Below, one piece after another: positions 48,009 to 59,410 of a stretch of DNA of 64,000 nucleotides. The notes under the pieces were generated by a model that ran no database searches, was not told the DNA's origin, and saw nothing but the letters and a program-made list of their open reading frames with translations. The stretch covers positions 7,068,001-7,132,000 of the forward strand of contig OZ199839.1 of NCBI GenBank assembly GCA_964304625.1. The letters are read 5' to 3'. The translations under genes were made by a program, and so were the position numbers. This stretch comes from Kudoa neothunni. Its lineage: Eukaryota > Cnidaria. How positions within the stretch are numbered: the stretch's first letter is position 1; every line of letters starts with the position of its first letter.

Positions 48009-48071
48009 TTAAGAAGCGTATCTATGGGAAATCTTCCCCAAGCAACGCTGGGCGATTCACGCTAATTTATA

Positions 48072-49358
48072 CAATAGGGCCTCGATATAGTGTAATTAAA
48101 AATTTTTCGTTATTTTCTTACTTAAGAAGTTTCAACAAATTATTCCAGTCAATAGATAGTATGTTTAAAAGCACGGTTATTAATTTTTGGTTCGATCAAA
48201 TTCAAAATCATCGAAATCGATGGCCTCGCTGTTGTGTGGCTTTTTTTCTTTCTTTTTAATCCGATTAATCCCATATTTGACCCCAACGAAATAATGGTAG
48301 GACGATCTCAGAGAAGCGTAGAAGAAAAAATTCAATATTACAACTCGATTAAAACAATATCTGGAGAAAAAAGGATGACAATGAGGCATTTAACATGCCA
48401 AGTAATGACTGGATTTTAAACTTCAATAAATCAGGATAGGAAATTCCTCTCTCGGTTGAATATTATCAAAAAAAGATGAACTTATTATTTCAAACGTTTC
48501 AATTGACCGAATACGAGTTTTACGGGGAAAATACACTCAGATTGAAAGTGAGTTGTATAATTGGATAGTTACCATGCGAGAAAAAAAGGAAAACATCTCA
48601 AAATTTATAATTAAAGAAAAGGCGGTGCTTATAGCAAATAATCTTCAAGTCAAAGATTTTCATTACAGTAATGGGCGGTCTTGTAATTTCAAAAACGGTT
48701 CAGTGTAAACAATTAAAAGCTTCACGGCTAGGCAGGTGGTGCCAATGTGATGGCAGCTAATGAATGTATTGGACAATATTCGGATATAACAAATAATTAC
48801 AATCATGAAAAAATGTTTAATCTTGACGAACTCGCTCTTTTTTACGAACAACTTCCCACACGTACTTATCGTACTTATACAACAAAAGACGAAGTCGAAA
48901 TGGGGGGGGGGGGCTGTAAACGATCAAAAAAAAAAGAGAGTGACCGTGTTGGTAACTGCATCTTTGGTTGGAGAAAAACTTCTGCTTTATGTTATTGGTA
49001 AGTTTAAAAAATCATATTGTAAAAAGGGGTGAATGATATCTCTTGCAAATATTCCTCTCAAAAAAATGGTTGGATGTCAGCAGCTATTTTCGATGAGATA
49101 CTAAAAGATTTGGACAATAAACTTCTTAGAGAAAGTAGAAATGTTCTTATGTTATTAGATCAATTCCCTTCCCACCTTGAATTAATTAATTCATTTACAA
49201 ACAACAAATTATTTTTTCTCCCAACAAATATCACCAACATCGCGCGGCCAATGGATCTCGGTGCCACTAATAGTCTTAAGGTAAACTATAGAAAAATATT
49301 GGCCCAAAATCTTATATTTGATGACGATGCTACATATATTCTGAAATCTATTATATAA
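48072..49358 (+). pseudogene. Decayed Tigger/pogo-type transposase, copy 1
   Basis: Begins 6 bp after the 3' end of Helitron B with CAATAGGGCCTCGATATAG preceded by TA, resembling a Tigger terminal repeat. The coding remnant starts at 48294 (MVGRSQRSVEEKIQYYNSIK, the N-terminal HTH). The catalytic domain has FNLDELALFYEQLP (near 48825), VLMLLDQFPSH (near 49150) and ARPMDLGATNSLK (near 49240), the DDD positions of the family. Stops and frame changes between 48420 and 48720 and near 48998 inactivate it. A run of 13 G at about 48902-48914 is probably a decay or sequencing feature. The right terminal repeat was not located. Confidence 0.75.
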
Positions 49359-52115
49359 AGCAAACCGGAAATCCATGTGTGTGTATTCATTTTTCATTAT
49401 TTATAAAGAGACATATCGCTCCATTTGAGCACACATATGGAAAGATAAAATTTTATTTTACCACAGAAAAATACATAAAAAATTATAAAAGATTCGTATC
49501 TTACAAAAAGATTAAAAACATTTCCACGTGGTATAATTGATATGATTTGGGGATTTATGCAAACATAAATAAGATCATTTCGTTAAAAGTTTTAAAAGGT
49601 CAATTTTAAACATACCATAATGTTTATTTTACTTGAAAATTATTTAAAAATAATTTAATAATTGAATTAGTTCAAATAAGTGAGGTAACATTAGGTTACA
49701 TAGCCAAACATGAATATGAAATTCATTTGTTGATGTTTAACAAGATTAGTCTTGTTCATAAGGTATGATTTAGAAATTACTGTGAACATCAAGGAGAAAA
49801 TCTATTTTTAGAAGCTCGAAAGAGGAAATTTTAAATGCTCAATAGTTTTTATTGATTTTTAAAAATATTAAATAAGGTTCATTCGTCTAATTATTAATGT
49901 AAGTTAATTAAAATACAATTTAAGACTAACTACAGTAACTGTATACGAACTTAATGCGGCACCAACATACTATCGGAAAAAAGTCGTTTCCTGCAATTTG
50001 ATTTCTCTTTCAAAAGGTTTTCATATTTCTTAATATCATAAAAAATAACATTAAATAATTAAAATTCATATCGAAAAATAATTTTAAAATCCTAAGTCGA
50101 GCATATTTGGATTCTCGCGTAATTTCCATTTTATTTAGAAAATATTTAAAATTCTTTTACTTTTTGTATTAAACATAATTATTTACATTAATTACTCCAA
50201 TATTTGTTTATAATGAATAAGAGAGACCTATCAGATAACTCATTAGTTGCCGCATTTTATATATTAATGCGTCACAAAATTCAAATAAATTAAAGCAAAC
50301 TCATGTGATATTTATGTTTACTTTCTTTAAACGTACATTTTGGTGAGCATACTTTGTAAAACGTAACAATTAACGTTCAAGAAACCTAAGTAGATCATAT
50401 ATTCACATACCAAAGTTTGGTATTTGAGTAGATTATAAATATAAGGCGTAATATAACACTTTATAACCAAAAACTAATTAATAAATATTTATTTTTAGAT
50501 TTTATATCATTTTTGTATTAGTTAAATAAATCAAACTTTATCTGTATAATTTTTTTACTATTTATCCAAATAATCTTAATTTACTTTAAACATAAAATGA
50601 CTTTGACCTGACCTACTCAAGGTTTTGGTCTATTTGGTCGGGCTTTTGCGCTAATTTCATATAATTAGGTTTACTTAACTGTCTCCTTAGGATAAATATA
50701 GATTTCACCATAATCAATATTCACATTTAAATAGCTCATTAAGATCATATATTCAAGTCATAGAACTACAACGCCTTTGTATCTAACTACTTAAGAGAAG
50801 TAAATTTCTACACGCTAATTCCTTCAATACACCCTTCCACGTTTCGAATTTAATTATCACGTTAAAACTAGTCCACCGACTTAAGAAAACTTTCGCTCAT
50901 TCACTCACTCACAATTTCCGAAATATTAATCAATCAACAAAACTATGTTAAAACAAGAAGAAAATCCGGCCGAGATATCAAAATTGATCTCTAAAGCGAC
51001 TTTTACTTTAAATCAAATTACTTTTATCGATCAAAAAGGTAATATTCAAATTAAAACAACAAAAAACGGCACATAATTAAAAAGGAAGAATCCAAATAAC
51101 AATGAAAAATGTTAAAATCGGTTTCAACTCGTTCAATATTCTGGGGGTAATTCTAAAGGAGCTCCAAACATGGGATATTTTTTCGAAAGGGTCTAAGACA
51201 GGTTGATTAGAAATCCTACATCAAAAACTTTACTCTAAAACCGGCGAAATTCACTGGATCATCCCATCTGGCGTACTCACCGGGAATTTGTCTAAAAATT
51301 GGTAAAATTAATCCAACATTCATTCACTTTCCTAAATTGTAATTTTTAATGCATACATTGCTTGAGGGAAATGAGTCCAGTATCGGAATCCAACATAGAA
51401 GAAATGGATGCTACATCCAACCACAGTTGACTAAAGTAAGTTTTCATTTTATTTTCAAATAATATGAACTATTGTTCACATACTTCAGTATTATGGGTCA
51501 CAAGAATGCATAAGTCATGGAATAACTTGCTCCTCACCATCTTGATTTCAAATATCGTAACTGATCGTAACTAAATCGCGTAATATCGCAAAATTAAGAT
51601 ATTAGTCGATTACACATATCCCAAATACATTAAATACTGCAAAATACGATAAAAAGAATACTTGGCGTAAAAATATTAAATCTCAGATTAATCGCGCTAA
51701 AAGATAAACGTTTAACATGCGCGTACTCTCTAAAATAAACTTAAATATTTGTTATGTTAAGTCGGCCTATTGTAATCATTTAACATCTAAATATCACACA
51801 TAGCACGGTCAAAGCTACCTTAATCTGAGAAAAACTAATATGCGAATGTCTGACAGCGATATTAATCCCACCGGAGATTATTCAAATTAATCTTTATTAA
51901 TATGTGCAATAAAAACTAAATAATTTTTTACAACGCATAGCACATCAAATTCAGTTACCAACTAATCACATAATATTAAATTTAATTCTTCATTTCAAAT
52001 AAAAAATCGACATACACGAACAAATTTATGATATATAGATTTAAGTATCATAATCTTAATTACCGCCCTTATCGAAAACCCGCCAATAGTCGCATAACTT
52101 CGTGGAGTTGGTTCA
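49359..52115. other. No gene recognised
   Basis: AT-rich. A 43-codon frame near 50945 (MLKQEENPAEISKLISKATF...) has coding-like composition but no partner exon or domain could be assigned. Confidence 0.35.
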
Positions 52116-54510
52116 ATGGCACCTAAAGTTCTCGATTTGATTGATAACGCAATTGGTTATTGCACTCAATTGAATGAGCTAGTATACAGTCAGCAATGTA
52201 ACAACAGTGTGCGTATAGGAGTGTTTGATAAATGTGAAATTTAGCATTTCTACAATTTGTGGAGAACCAGGAGCTTTGTCGCAAGAAATGGGAAGATGCA
52301 GAGATAAACAAAGTCAAATTTAAATCAGAATTGGATTTTCTTCAGGTGTGTGAAATGATTGTCTATTGTGTGACTTTGATTCGATTCGATTGTAGCCGCG
52401 ATTAGAGCGTAAGGATAATCAGGTTAGAAATCTTCAACTGAAAATCGCCAAGTTGAATGAGAATATCACATCGTTGGAGGAGAAAAATCATAATCTTGTA
52501 CGATCAAATATCGATGACATGTGTTGAGTGTTTATTTTTGAAGGCGAACCAAATTAAAGAGATTGGGGATCTTTTGGGTGATCCGGACAATCTTTCAATT
52601 GAAATGAGGAATTATCTCAACTACAAAGAGTGCGTATTAGTTGTTGTGGTGATGCAATAATTTTCCGAATTAGGAATGATTGGACAATGTCTGCGACTCA
52701 GAATGAGGAAATGTAACAACAATTTATAGCTGTCTATCAATTTTTTCAATTACTAATGTAGAATGAACGAGCTAATGTATGATGTCAATACTCAAGTAAT
52801 TAGTTAGCAACAAACTCCCACCTTAAGTTAAGCCACGTGATAATCTAATGATAACTACTAGGAAAATGTAGTGTGCAACACATTGCCACCTACCAATGTA
52901 AGATTTGATTGCATGAGATACCACTTTATTAGTGGTTTGTTCTGACGTAATTTAGAAAGTATCCAAAAGAGTATCTTTCAAAAATATTGATGATAGACAT
53001 GCTAAACTTCCCAATTTGAATGGGAACTCTTTTATTTACGACATCGACGGTTGTCATCTACCAGCTAGAGCGTTAGATGATCCCGATTTGAAAGGCATTG
53101 ATTTGTATGCTATTGATTTGGGTGTTGTGTTAATGAATTCCAAATATTGATTATAGAGAATATGTCGATTGTCTCGATAAGAAAAGCCATTGTTATTCTA
53201 ATTGCACTGGTGCGGAACCGAATGCTGTTTGCACAGGCGTATGTTTTGTTGTTATTGTTTTGGCGCTTAAAATTATCAACCCTCGGTAGTGCAAACAAAA
53301 GCTTCCATCCAGATCCTATTGTTACAAATGCGATTGTACGTTTATAGTTTCCTATTGCTTTATTAAATTGTTTGAATTAGATTGTTATCAATATGCTCAT
53401 AAACAATGTCGTTCTATTAACAATGTGTGTCCATTGGCAGAAATAAGAGTATGAGTTTTTTGGAATTTTTTTTAAACATAATGTAATTGTTCGAAAATTA
53501 AATAGTTGGAGGATTTTGTAAAAGGAAGAAGTCCTCCAGTTCCTCGATTTGTGGTAATTACTTGTGGTTAGTTGACCTCTTGTTTATAACTATTTAATTA
53601 GAAACATTGTATCGTAGCTATTGAGAAGAGAGGTCTGAATGAGGTGGGCCTATATAGAATGTCTGGGTAAGAGTTAAGCGCTAATAAATTAATTTAAATA
53701 AAATATGGAATATAGCAATGAGAAAGATGTTCGCGAATGTCTCGATGCTTATGTTCATAGAGACCAAATAATAGTAAACAAATTCGTCGATATTCATGTG
53801 GTGACCAATTCGCTTAAACGATTTCTAACCCGTCTATCCGAACCTTTGATTACTAATGAGCTTCGCGCAAAGTTTATTGTAGCTGCAAGTAATAACTTTA
53901 ATTAGTCATACATAATTAATGCTGTAATCCTCCATTTTTCAACTTAGTTAAAAACGATCCTTATGTGCTGAAAAATCTACTGCTTAAATTGCCCCCACCA
54001 AATTTACACACATTGACTGTGTTGCTGGTGCATTTGAAAAAAATTTGCTCTTCAAAAAATAGTTTGATGGATCCTAGCAATGTGGCCAAGGTTTTCGCTC
54101 CGACGCTTATCTCCATTGGAAATCCCAAGAAAAGCACCGAAATCTATCAACATGTAGAACAGGCCAAGAGAGTACATTACAGATGATTCGTCTTTTTACT
54201 TGAATTTTTCGTATTATTAATACTCAACAATGTTTAGGTGGTAGAACAATTGCTGTATGTTGAACTGCCCTTTTTCGAAAAAGTTCACTCAGACTATATG
54301 CTTTCGATCGATGATTGGAAACAGAAAAACCCAAATTTTGTTTCTAGAACCCCCGATGCTCCTCATTCGTCCAATTTTTTGTCAATCTATCCTACCATTG
54401 AATGCCCTATGACCGAAAATGTTCATGTGGTTAAAAAATCTAAGAAAAATGCGTTTAAAATGAAACGAAAATTGAATTTTTTCGGCAAAAAGTGGGAATT
54501 ACCTCGTTGA
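52116..54510 (+). CDS. RACGAP1: RACGAP1/CYK-4-type Rho GTPase-activating protein
   Basis: Sixteen exons with 38-66 bp introns sum to 1617 nt (538 residues) and join in frame. Residues 1-150 form a coiled coil (FVENQELCRKKWEDAEINKV; QVRNLQLKIAKLNENI), as in centralspindlin RACGAP1. Residues 230-275 form a C1 zinc finger: CTGC, then CDYC, HKQC and C, that is C-x2-C...C-x2-C-x4-H-x2-C-x6-C. Residues 278-450 are the RhoGAP domain with the arginine finger in GLYRMSG, then SLKRFLTRLSEPLI and DPSNVAKVFAPTLI. A basic C-terminal tail (KKSKKNAFKMKRKLNFFGKK) could bind membrane or microtubules. In animals the protein pairs with MKLP1/KIF23 at the spindle midzone and controls RhoA during cytokinesis. Somewhat shorter than the vertebrate protein (about 630). 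Exons: 52116-52206, 52245-52345, 52396-52497, 52544-52629, 52674-52712, 52762-52795, 52862-52897, 52956-53104, 53157-53238, 53290-53335, 53381-53448, 53506-53553, 53602-53666, 53716-53888, 53948-54171, 54238-54510. Confidence 0.9.
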
Positions 54511-54754
54511 TGCCGATGGTTGTCAATTGGTTGGTTGGCTGACCAACTGACTGTAAAACCGTCCTTTTTTCTGATAGATACTTATCTACATTTTTTGATA
54601 TGATTATTTTCTGTTACTGATTTGAATTTTTAACGTATTATTGTTGGATTTATGGTCAGTATTAAGTTATCTTAAACTATTTGATGTCAGTTTTTTCAAT
54701 CATAATTTTGTAAATATTTTATCAAGTTTCTTGCTCGGCAAAATTCAATCCCCT

Positions 54755-54793
54755 GTATATATATGTATATATATACATATATATATATATATG

Positions 54794-54825
<32 letters not shown>

Positions 54826-54963
54826 TGTATGTATGTATGTATGTATGTATGTATGTATGTATGTATGTATGTATGTATGTATGTATGTATGTATGTATGT
54901 ATGTATGTATGTATGTATGTATATGTATGTATGTATGTATATGTATGTATGTATGTATGTATG

Positions 54964-54995
<32 letters not shown>

Positions 54996-55046
54996 TGTAT
55001 GTATGTATGTATGTATATGTATGTATGTATGTATATGTGTATATAG
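54755..55046. repeat. Long ATGT tetranucleotide microsatellite
   Basis: About 290 bp of almost uninterrupted ATGT units with scattered ATATGT variants, 240 bp past the stop of the RACGAP1-like gene. It produces long Met-Tyr-Val-Cys frames that are artefacts of the repeat. Confidence 0.98.
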
Positions 55047-55907
55047 AAATGTCTGTAGTCATTTTTTCTCTGATTTCTCGCTAATAACTGAGAACTATAA
55101 GTAATTAATTATAGCGGGTTCGGTAATTGTGTACCCGGTGGTGACTCACAAAATTTAATTTAAACATTTAGGCATGTTATTTCCTTCCGAAAACTTTACC
55201 AATATTTTTTCCTCTAAATTTAAGTATGAAGTAATGCGTTTTTGTTTCACCAAAATTATTTTATACATTTTATGTATGTTGCTTGTGCGCGCGAATTCTT
55301 TGGTATTTAATCTAGTTATTGTTAACAACTATTTCTCTTACTCACTTCAGTTATATGTTCGTCAAAATATTCTAACATCTTTATGTTTCTATTATTTTTT
55401 TTAGTTCAAATAATTGAAAACAAACAACAGATCACTTTTATGGCAGAATAGGGTAGCATGTGACACTTAAATAAACCATTCTGTGCATAGTTCTTTATGC
55501 CTACTCTTTCTTGGTTGTTTATAATTTAATAAAAGAATTTTTAAAGAAAGAATTCGGGTAATTATGATTTCATGTAATTTTTCTACAAAATCTTGAATAA
55601 AATACCGCCGGCACATGTAATGTATTCGTTAAATCTCCAAAAACCAGTGAAAACCTACTCTATTGCACGTATGTTATTTAAATTTCCAAGTCTTACAATT
55701 TTGTAGCGAAACATTATTAAAAATGTTATTAGATAGCTAATGAATTTATCAGGATAAGCTTTACACGTCTTATTGTAAAGTTGTTTCTTCTGTATCATAT
55801 TTAGTATAACGATTATGAGCCTTTTAAAATAATGATTCAATCGTTTATCGCATATTTTAGTTTATACATTTTTTTGAAAAATTTAATTGAATAATAAAAA
55901 AGGTATA
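55047..55907. other. No gene seen
   Basis: AT-rich sequence between the microsatellite and a MITE. A short hydrophobic frame at 55174-55404 has no supporting feature. Confidence 0.4.
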
Positions 55908-56483
55908 CAGTAGGCAACCGATATTACGCATTTTCATCGATACGACGTATTCAAAATTTATATTGGGTCAAACTTTTTCTAATATTTTTATGATTATAAC
56001 AAGATAAAAGTCTTAAAAATATTTTGGAATTAAATTAGGAATTTTCCAATCCGGTATATTACGTGACTAAACGATACATGTACGTTTTTGGCAAAACCGC
56101 ACAGATTAAGTTGTTTTTATTGGGGTCGAATAGAAAAAGTTTTTCGAGATATCTATCAAAAAATGATCATTCCCATGAAAATAGAAGAAATTTCATTTCA
56201 AGATAATGTTTGTTGCCAATTAAAGAATGATATAGATGCACAGAAATAATGATTTCACGATTTAAATGTAAAACTTTCTTTTCATATTGTGCTAATAAAA
56301 TATGAATAAGAAATAAAATAATATTTAAAATGTTTTAGAACTGACCATTCACTAAATTTTATCCCTGTGTAAAATGATATAAATATGATTAAAGTAAAAA
56401 GTGTAGTACCTATGCTGAAAAATAAAGGGCACACAAATAATAACTGCGCACGCGATTTAGTGCGTGTCTTCGGTTGTTTACTG
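55908..56483. mobile_element. Tigger/pogo-like MITE, 576 bp
   Basis: The left end CAGTAGGCAACCGATATTAC and the right end, read inward, CAGTAAACAACCGAAGACAC share CAGTA..CAACCGA and are both followed inward by GC. Both ends are flanked by TA (55906-55907 and 56484-56485), the target of Tc1/mariner-pogo elements. There is no coding inside. Confidence 0.55.
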
Positions 56484-56677
56484 TAATCAGTATATCATAA
56501 ATAGTTTATCGTAAAATTTTTATAGTAATAATATTATCAATACTCAAATTTCATTACATTCAATAATAGTAGAACAAATGTTTTAGCAACTAATTTTTGA
56601 ACAATCATTTTTGATGAATGCTATTTGTACGAATGAAAAAGAGCAATGCGAATAGAAATTTAAGAATATATTGTTAA

Positions 56678-58866
56678 CCTTCTAAAGACCAAAAAACAAC
56701 CACCCTCTAAAGACCTTGGGATCAATTAGAATCCAGATTTTTTTTTCAATTTATAGAAAAAAATTTAAATAGTCAAACGACAAAATATTTTAAAAAACTA
56801 TCGGCTTTACTTTGAGTAAAACAGTGGAAAATATAGCAGATAATCCTACTTAATCCTTTACGCTTCATTTCGGGCTTGCCTCGCAAACTATATATTAATG
56901 TGAATATTATGTTTTTTGCGCAATAATGAAGTAAATTCTATTTTCATATTAAATTAATAATTCTTGGCATTTAAAAATTCTGATATTACGTTATATTATA
57001 CAGTAGGTAACTTCTGACATTCTTCCATTAGAATATTGTTTTAATATTTTGAACCATATTTGATTTGATTTGATTTGATTTGATTTGATTCAATTTTATT
57101 TTTAGGTTTTAATAATAATTTACAAAAATTTTAAAAATTGAACATTAAAAAATAGGGGTTTTCACGTTATTAGCGCTTAACCGATTTTCCGTAACTTTTC
57201 AGCTCTAGGCGGATTTAATGGTGTGCCTTTTTTTACATTTGTAATGTCAGAAAAAGTTAAAAATGAGAAAATAATAAAACTAAAAATACTACTTTTAGTA
57301 TATTTTAGCTCCTTTCTATTTCTACACTAGATATCACCTTGATTAGGAAGAAAATATAGTTTTATCTTATAAGTTGGCTTGGCTTCTTCAGAGAAAAAAA
57401 AATCTTAAACAGGGTTAAAATAACGACATCGATACTATAGTATATGACTAGGTGAGTTATTTCAGATAAAAAAATTGAATTATCTGATCATGATATCATA
57501 CATGAAACAAACCAATTGAACCTAAACGTAGTAATGGTCCATGATTGATTTCTAGGTTTTAAATCACGATTTAATTTAAAAATATCACTGCCCATGGTGA
57601 CGCTGTTTATGTTGACTAAAGTTTTTTAGAAAATTGGTAACCTAAACTAGAGTGACTAAGTAAATGGTAACAACGATGGCTGTATCTATAACCTCGACGA
57701 AACTACACTATTTTACTAACAACATAGAGATCTATTATTTTTAATGCTATGTTTTGTCGAGAGAAAAAAATCTAAAAAAGGGTTACTGTTATGCAACGTG
57801 CATCTACGCCTGGAGGTTGCATTGAATCCCTTGTGATTGGAAATCACAAAAACCATGTTGTTTTAAAAATGCTAAATAAAATATTTCTAGTAAAATACAA
57901 ATCAAAAAGGAAAGAATGGATGGATGGATGGATGGATGGATGATTAGGGAAACATTTAAAGGATATATTCCTTACAAAAAATTCAACTAGCATTTTGAAA
58001 CTATTAGACTATAGAATCATTTTCTCATTCAAACAAAATTACAAAATAATTTAATAGAAAGCCATATTGCTGCAGTTGGCAGTGATTAAATACATCCTAC
58101 CAAGATTCGCTTAAAACATTGTTCCTAATTAAAAAAATCATGGGGACGGTGTTTCAAAGGTTGTTGTATTTAATTATTTCAGAAAATATGGGTTAACTGC
58201 AGCCAATGAATGCGAACGCTCATCAAATATTTATTTTAGCAATAAAGAATTCTCAGATGGAAATTCCGAGAGTATACAAAAAAAAATCATTATGACTACA
58301 TCAAAACACTTTGACGAGCTTACTCTTTTGATTGTTGAATCTGCTAATTTTGAAACTGAAGGTGAACCAGTGGTAGAATTTATACTATCAAAATATTCAT
58401 TTACATGTTTAAAGATGCAGAAGAAATATACGACAGAGAAGAATTGATTATCTAGTCGAAATAATGAGTTAACATCATAGAATTACGACGTACACATTTA
58501 AAAATATAATTATAAATAACATATTTTTTCAATAAAAGTAGATGATTGTATAAATGAAATTAATTTCTTAAAAATGGGTGTATTTGTTTATTTTTGCGAG
58601 CGCAGAAAGTTACTGAAAATGCGTCAGTGATGCATTTTCAGTAACTTTCCCATGGTCCCAAGGGGATTACGAGAAATCAGTTATCTACTGTACTAATTTT
58701 TTATTTTGGCTTCTGATTTTTATTTTTAAATAAACTTGCGTATAATATACCAAATAACAAGTTAGGAGAATACATAAATTTTAATGTGCTAATGAAAATT
58801 AGAAATAAAAAAATGATCTCATTAATTTCGATCTGGGATAAAATTGACCCCAAGGTCTTTAGAGGA
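56678..58866. mobile_element. piggyBac-type MITE split by a Tigger-like element
   Basis: Flanked by TTAA at 56674-56677 and 58867-58870. The left end CCTTCTAAAGACC and, inward from the right, TCCTCTAAAGACC match at 11 of 13 positions. A longer shared word CTCTAAAGACCTTGGG occurs inside both ends (about 56704 and, inverted, 58847-58864). Subtracting the nested element leaves about 500 bp with no coding. Confidence 0.6.
57001..58690 (+). mobile_element. Tigger-like element 2, nested in the piggyBac-type MITE
   Basis: The left end CAGTAGGTAACTTCTGACAT (57001) and, inward from the right, CAGTAGATAACTGATTTC (58690) share CAGTAG.TAACT, with TA on both outer sides. Around 58180-58450 an open stretch reads FRKYGLTAANECERSSNIYF and VESANFETEGEPVVEF, possibly the acidic C-terminal part of a Tigger transposase; this part is tentative. 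Short GATTT and GGAT repeats lie at 57060-57090 and 57917-57943. Confidence 0.5.
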
Positions 58867-58870
58867 TTAA

Positions 58871-59410
58871 ACATACATGACATATGTCACTTGATGTTTT
58901 TGAAGTACTTATTTTAATTCAGGTTTTCTGTGATAATGTATACAATTTTTGAGGGACATTTACAAATAATTGTCTTTTTTCTATACTTCTATAATATTTT
59001 ACTATTTACCAGTTGGTTTAACATTATATTATAACTTAACATTAATTCTATATTCACAATAAATTGTTTTTTAACATTTAATCTCATATATTAGGTTGAA
59101 TAATTAAGAATTATTATTCAATAATTGATTACACACTTGGCTAGACCTGAATTAACTGCCTACTTAGGCCATACGTACAGCACAATATTTAAAACATTGA
59201 GAATTAGTCAATAAATAATTTTGCTGAATATTGCCAATGGATGAATAAAGGAGTTGTATCATGTTTTCCCTAAACGCATGTCTTCTCAACACACTAAGTA
59301 GTTTATTAATTGTCAAGAGATAAAGTTGCGAATTTTTCCAAGAGAAACAACAGATGATATTAGGATAGTTAAAAAAGCCAATAAATAATTGTGGAACTTT
59401 GCTGCGCGAA
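58871..59410. other. No gene seen
   Basis: AT-rich region upstream of the MMAA-like gene. The minus-strand frame at 59164-59466 overlaps the first exon of that gene and is a shadow. Confidence 0.4.

Larger units (their letters stand above)
44880..48065 (+). mobile_element. Helitron copy B, interrupted by piggyBac 2
   Basis: Begins A|TCTACTATATATAC at 44879/44880 and ends GCTAA|T at 48065, with the hairpin CCCCAAGCAACGCTGGG just inside, again A|TC...CTRR|T. It is homologous to copy A: GTTTGTTTATCAGATTACTT near 45030 and GCGATTTGTGGCTGTTTATG near 45487 have counterparts in copy A. A piggyBac element occupies 45924-48008; removing it leaves about 1.1 kb, the size of copy A without its hAT. No coding capacity of its own. 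Confidence 0.75.

Noticed and set aside
54641-55104. Long frames on both strands made of Met-Tyr-Val-Cys or His-Thr-Tyr-Ile repeats
   Set aside because: Translation of the ATGT microsatellite, open in several frames on both strands.
55174-55404. Hydrophobic 76-codon plus-strand frame
   Set aside because: Phe/Leu/Ile-rich translation typical of T-rich DNA; no supporting feature.
55908-58690. One large Tigger element spanning both regions
   Set aside because: Its ends would cross those of the piggyBac-type MITE; the nearer left end at 57001 gives proper nesting.
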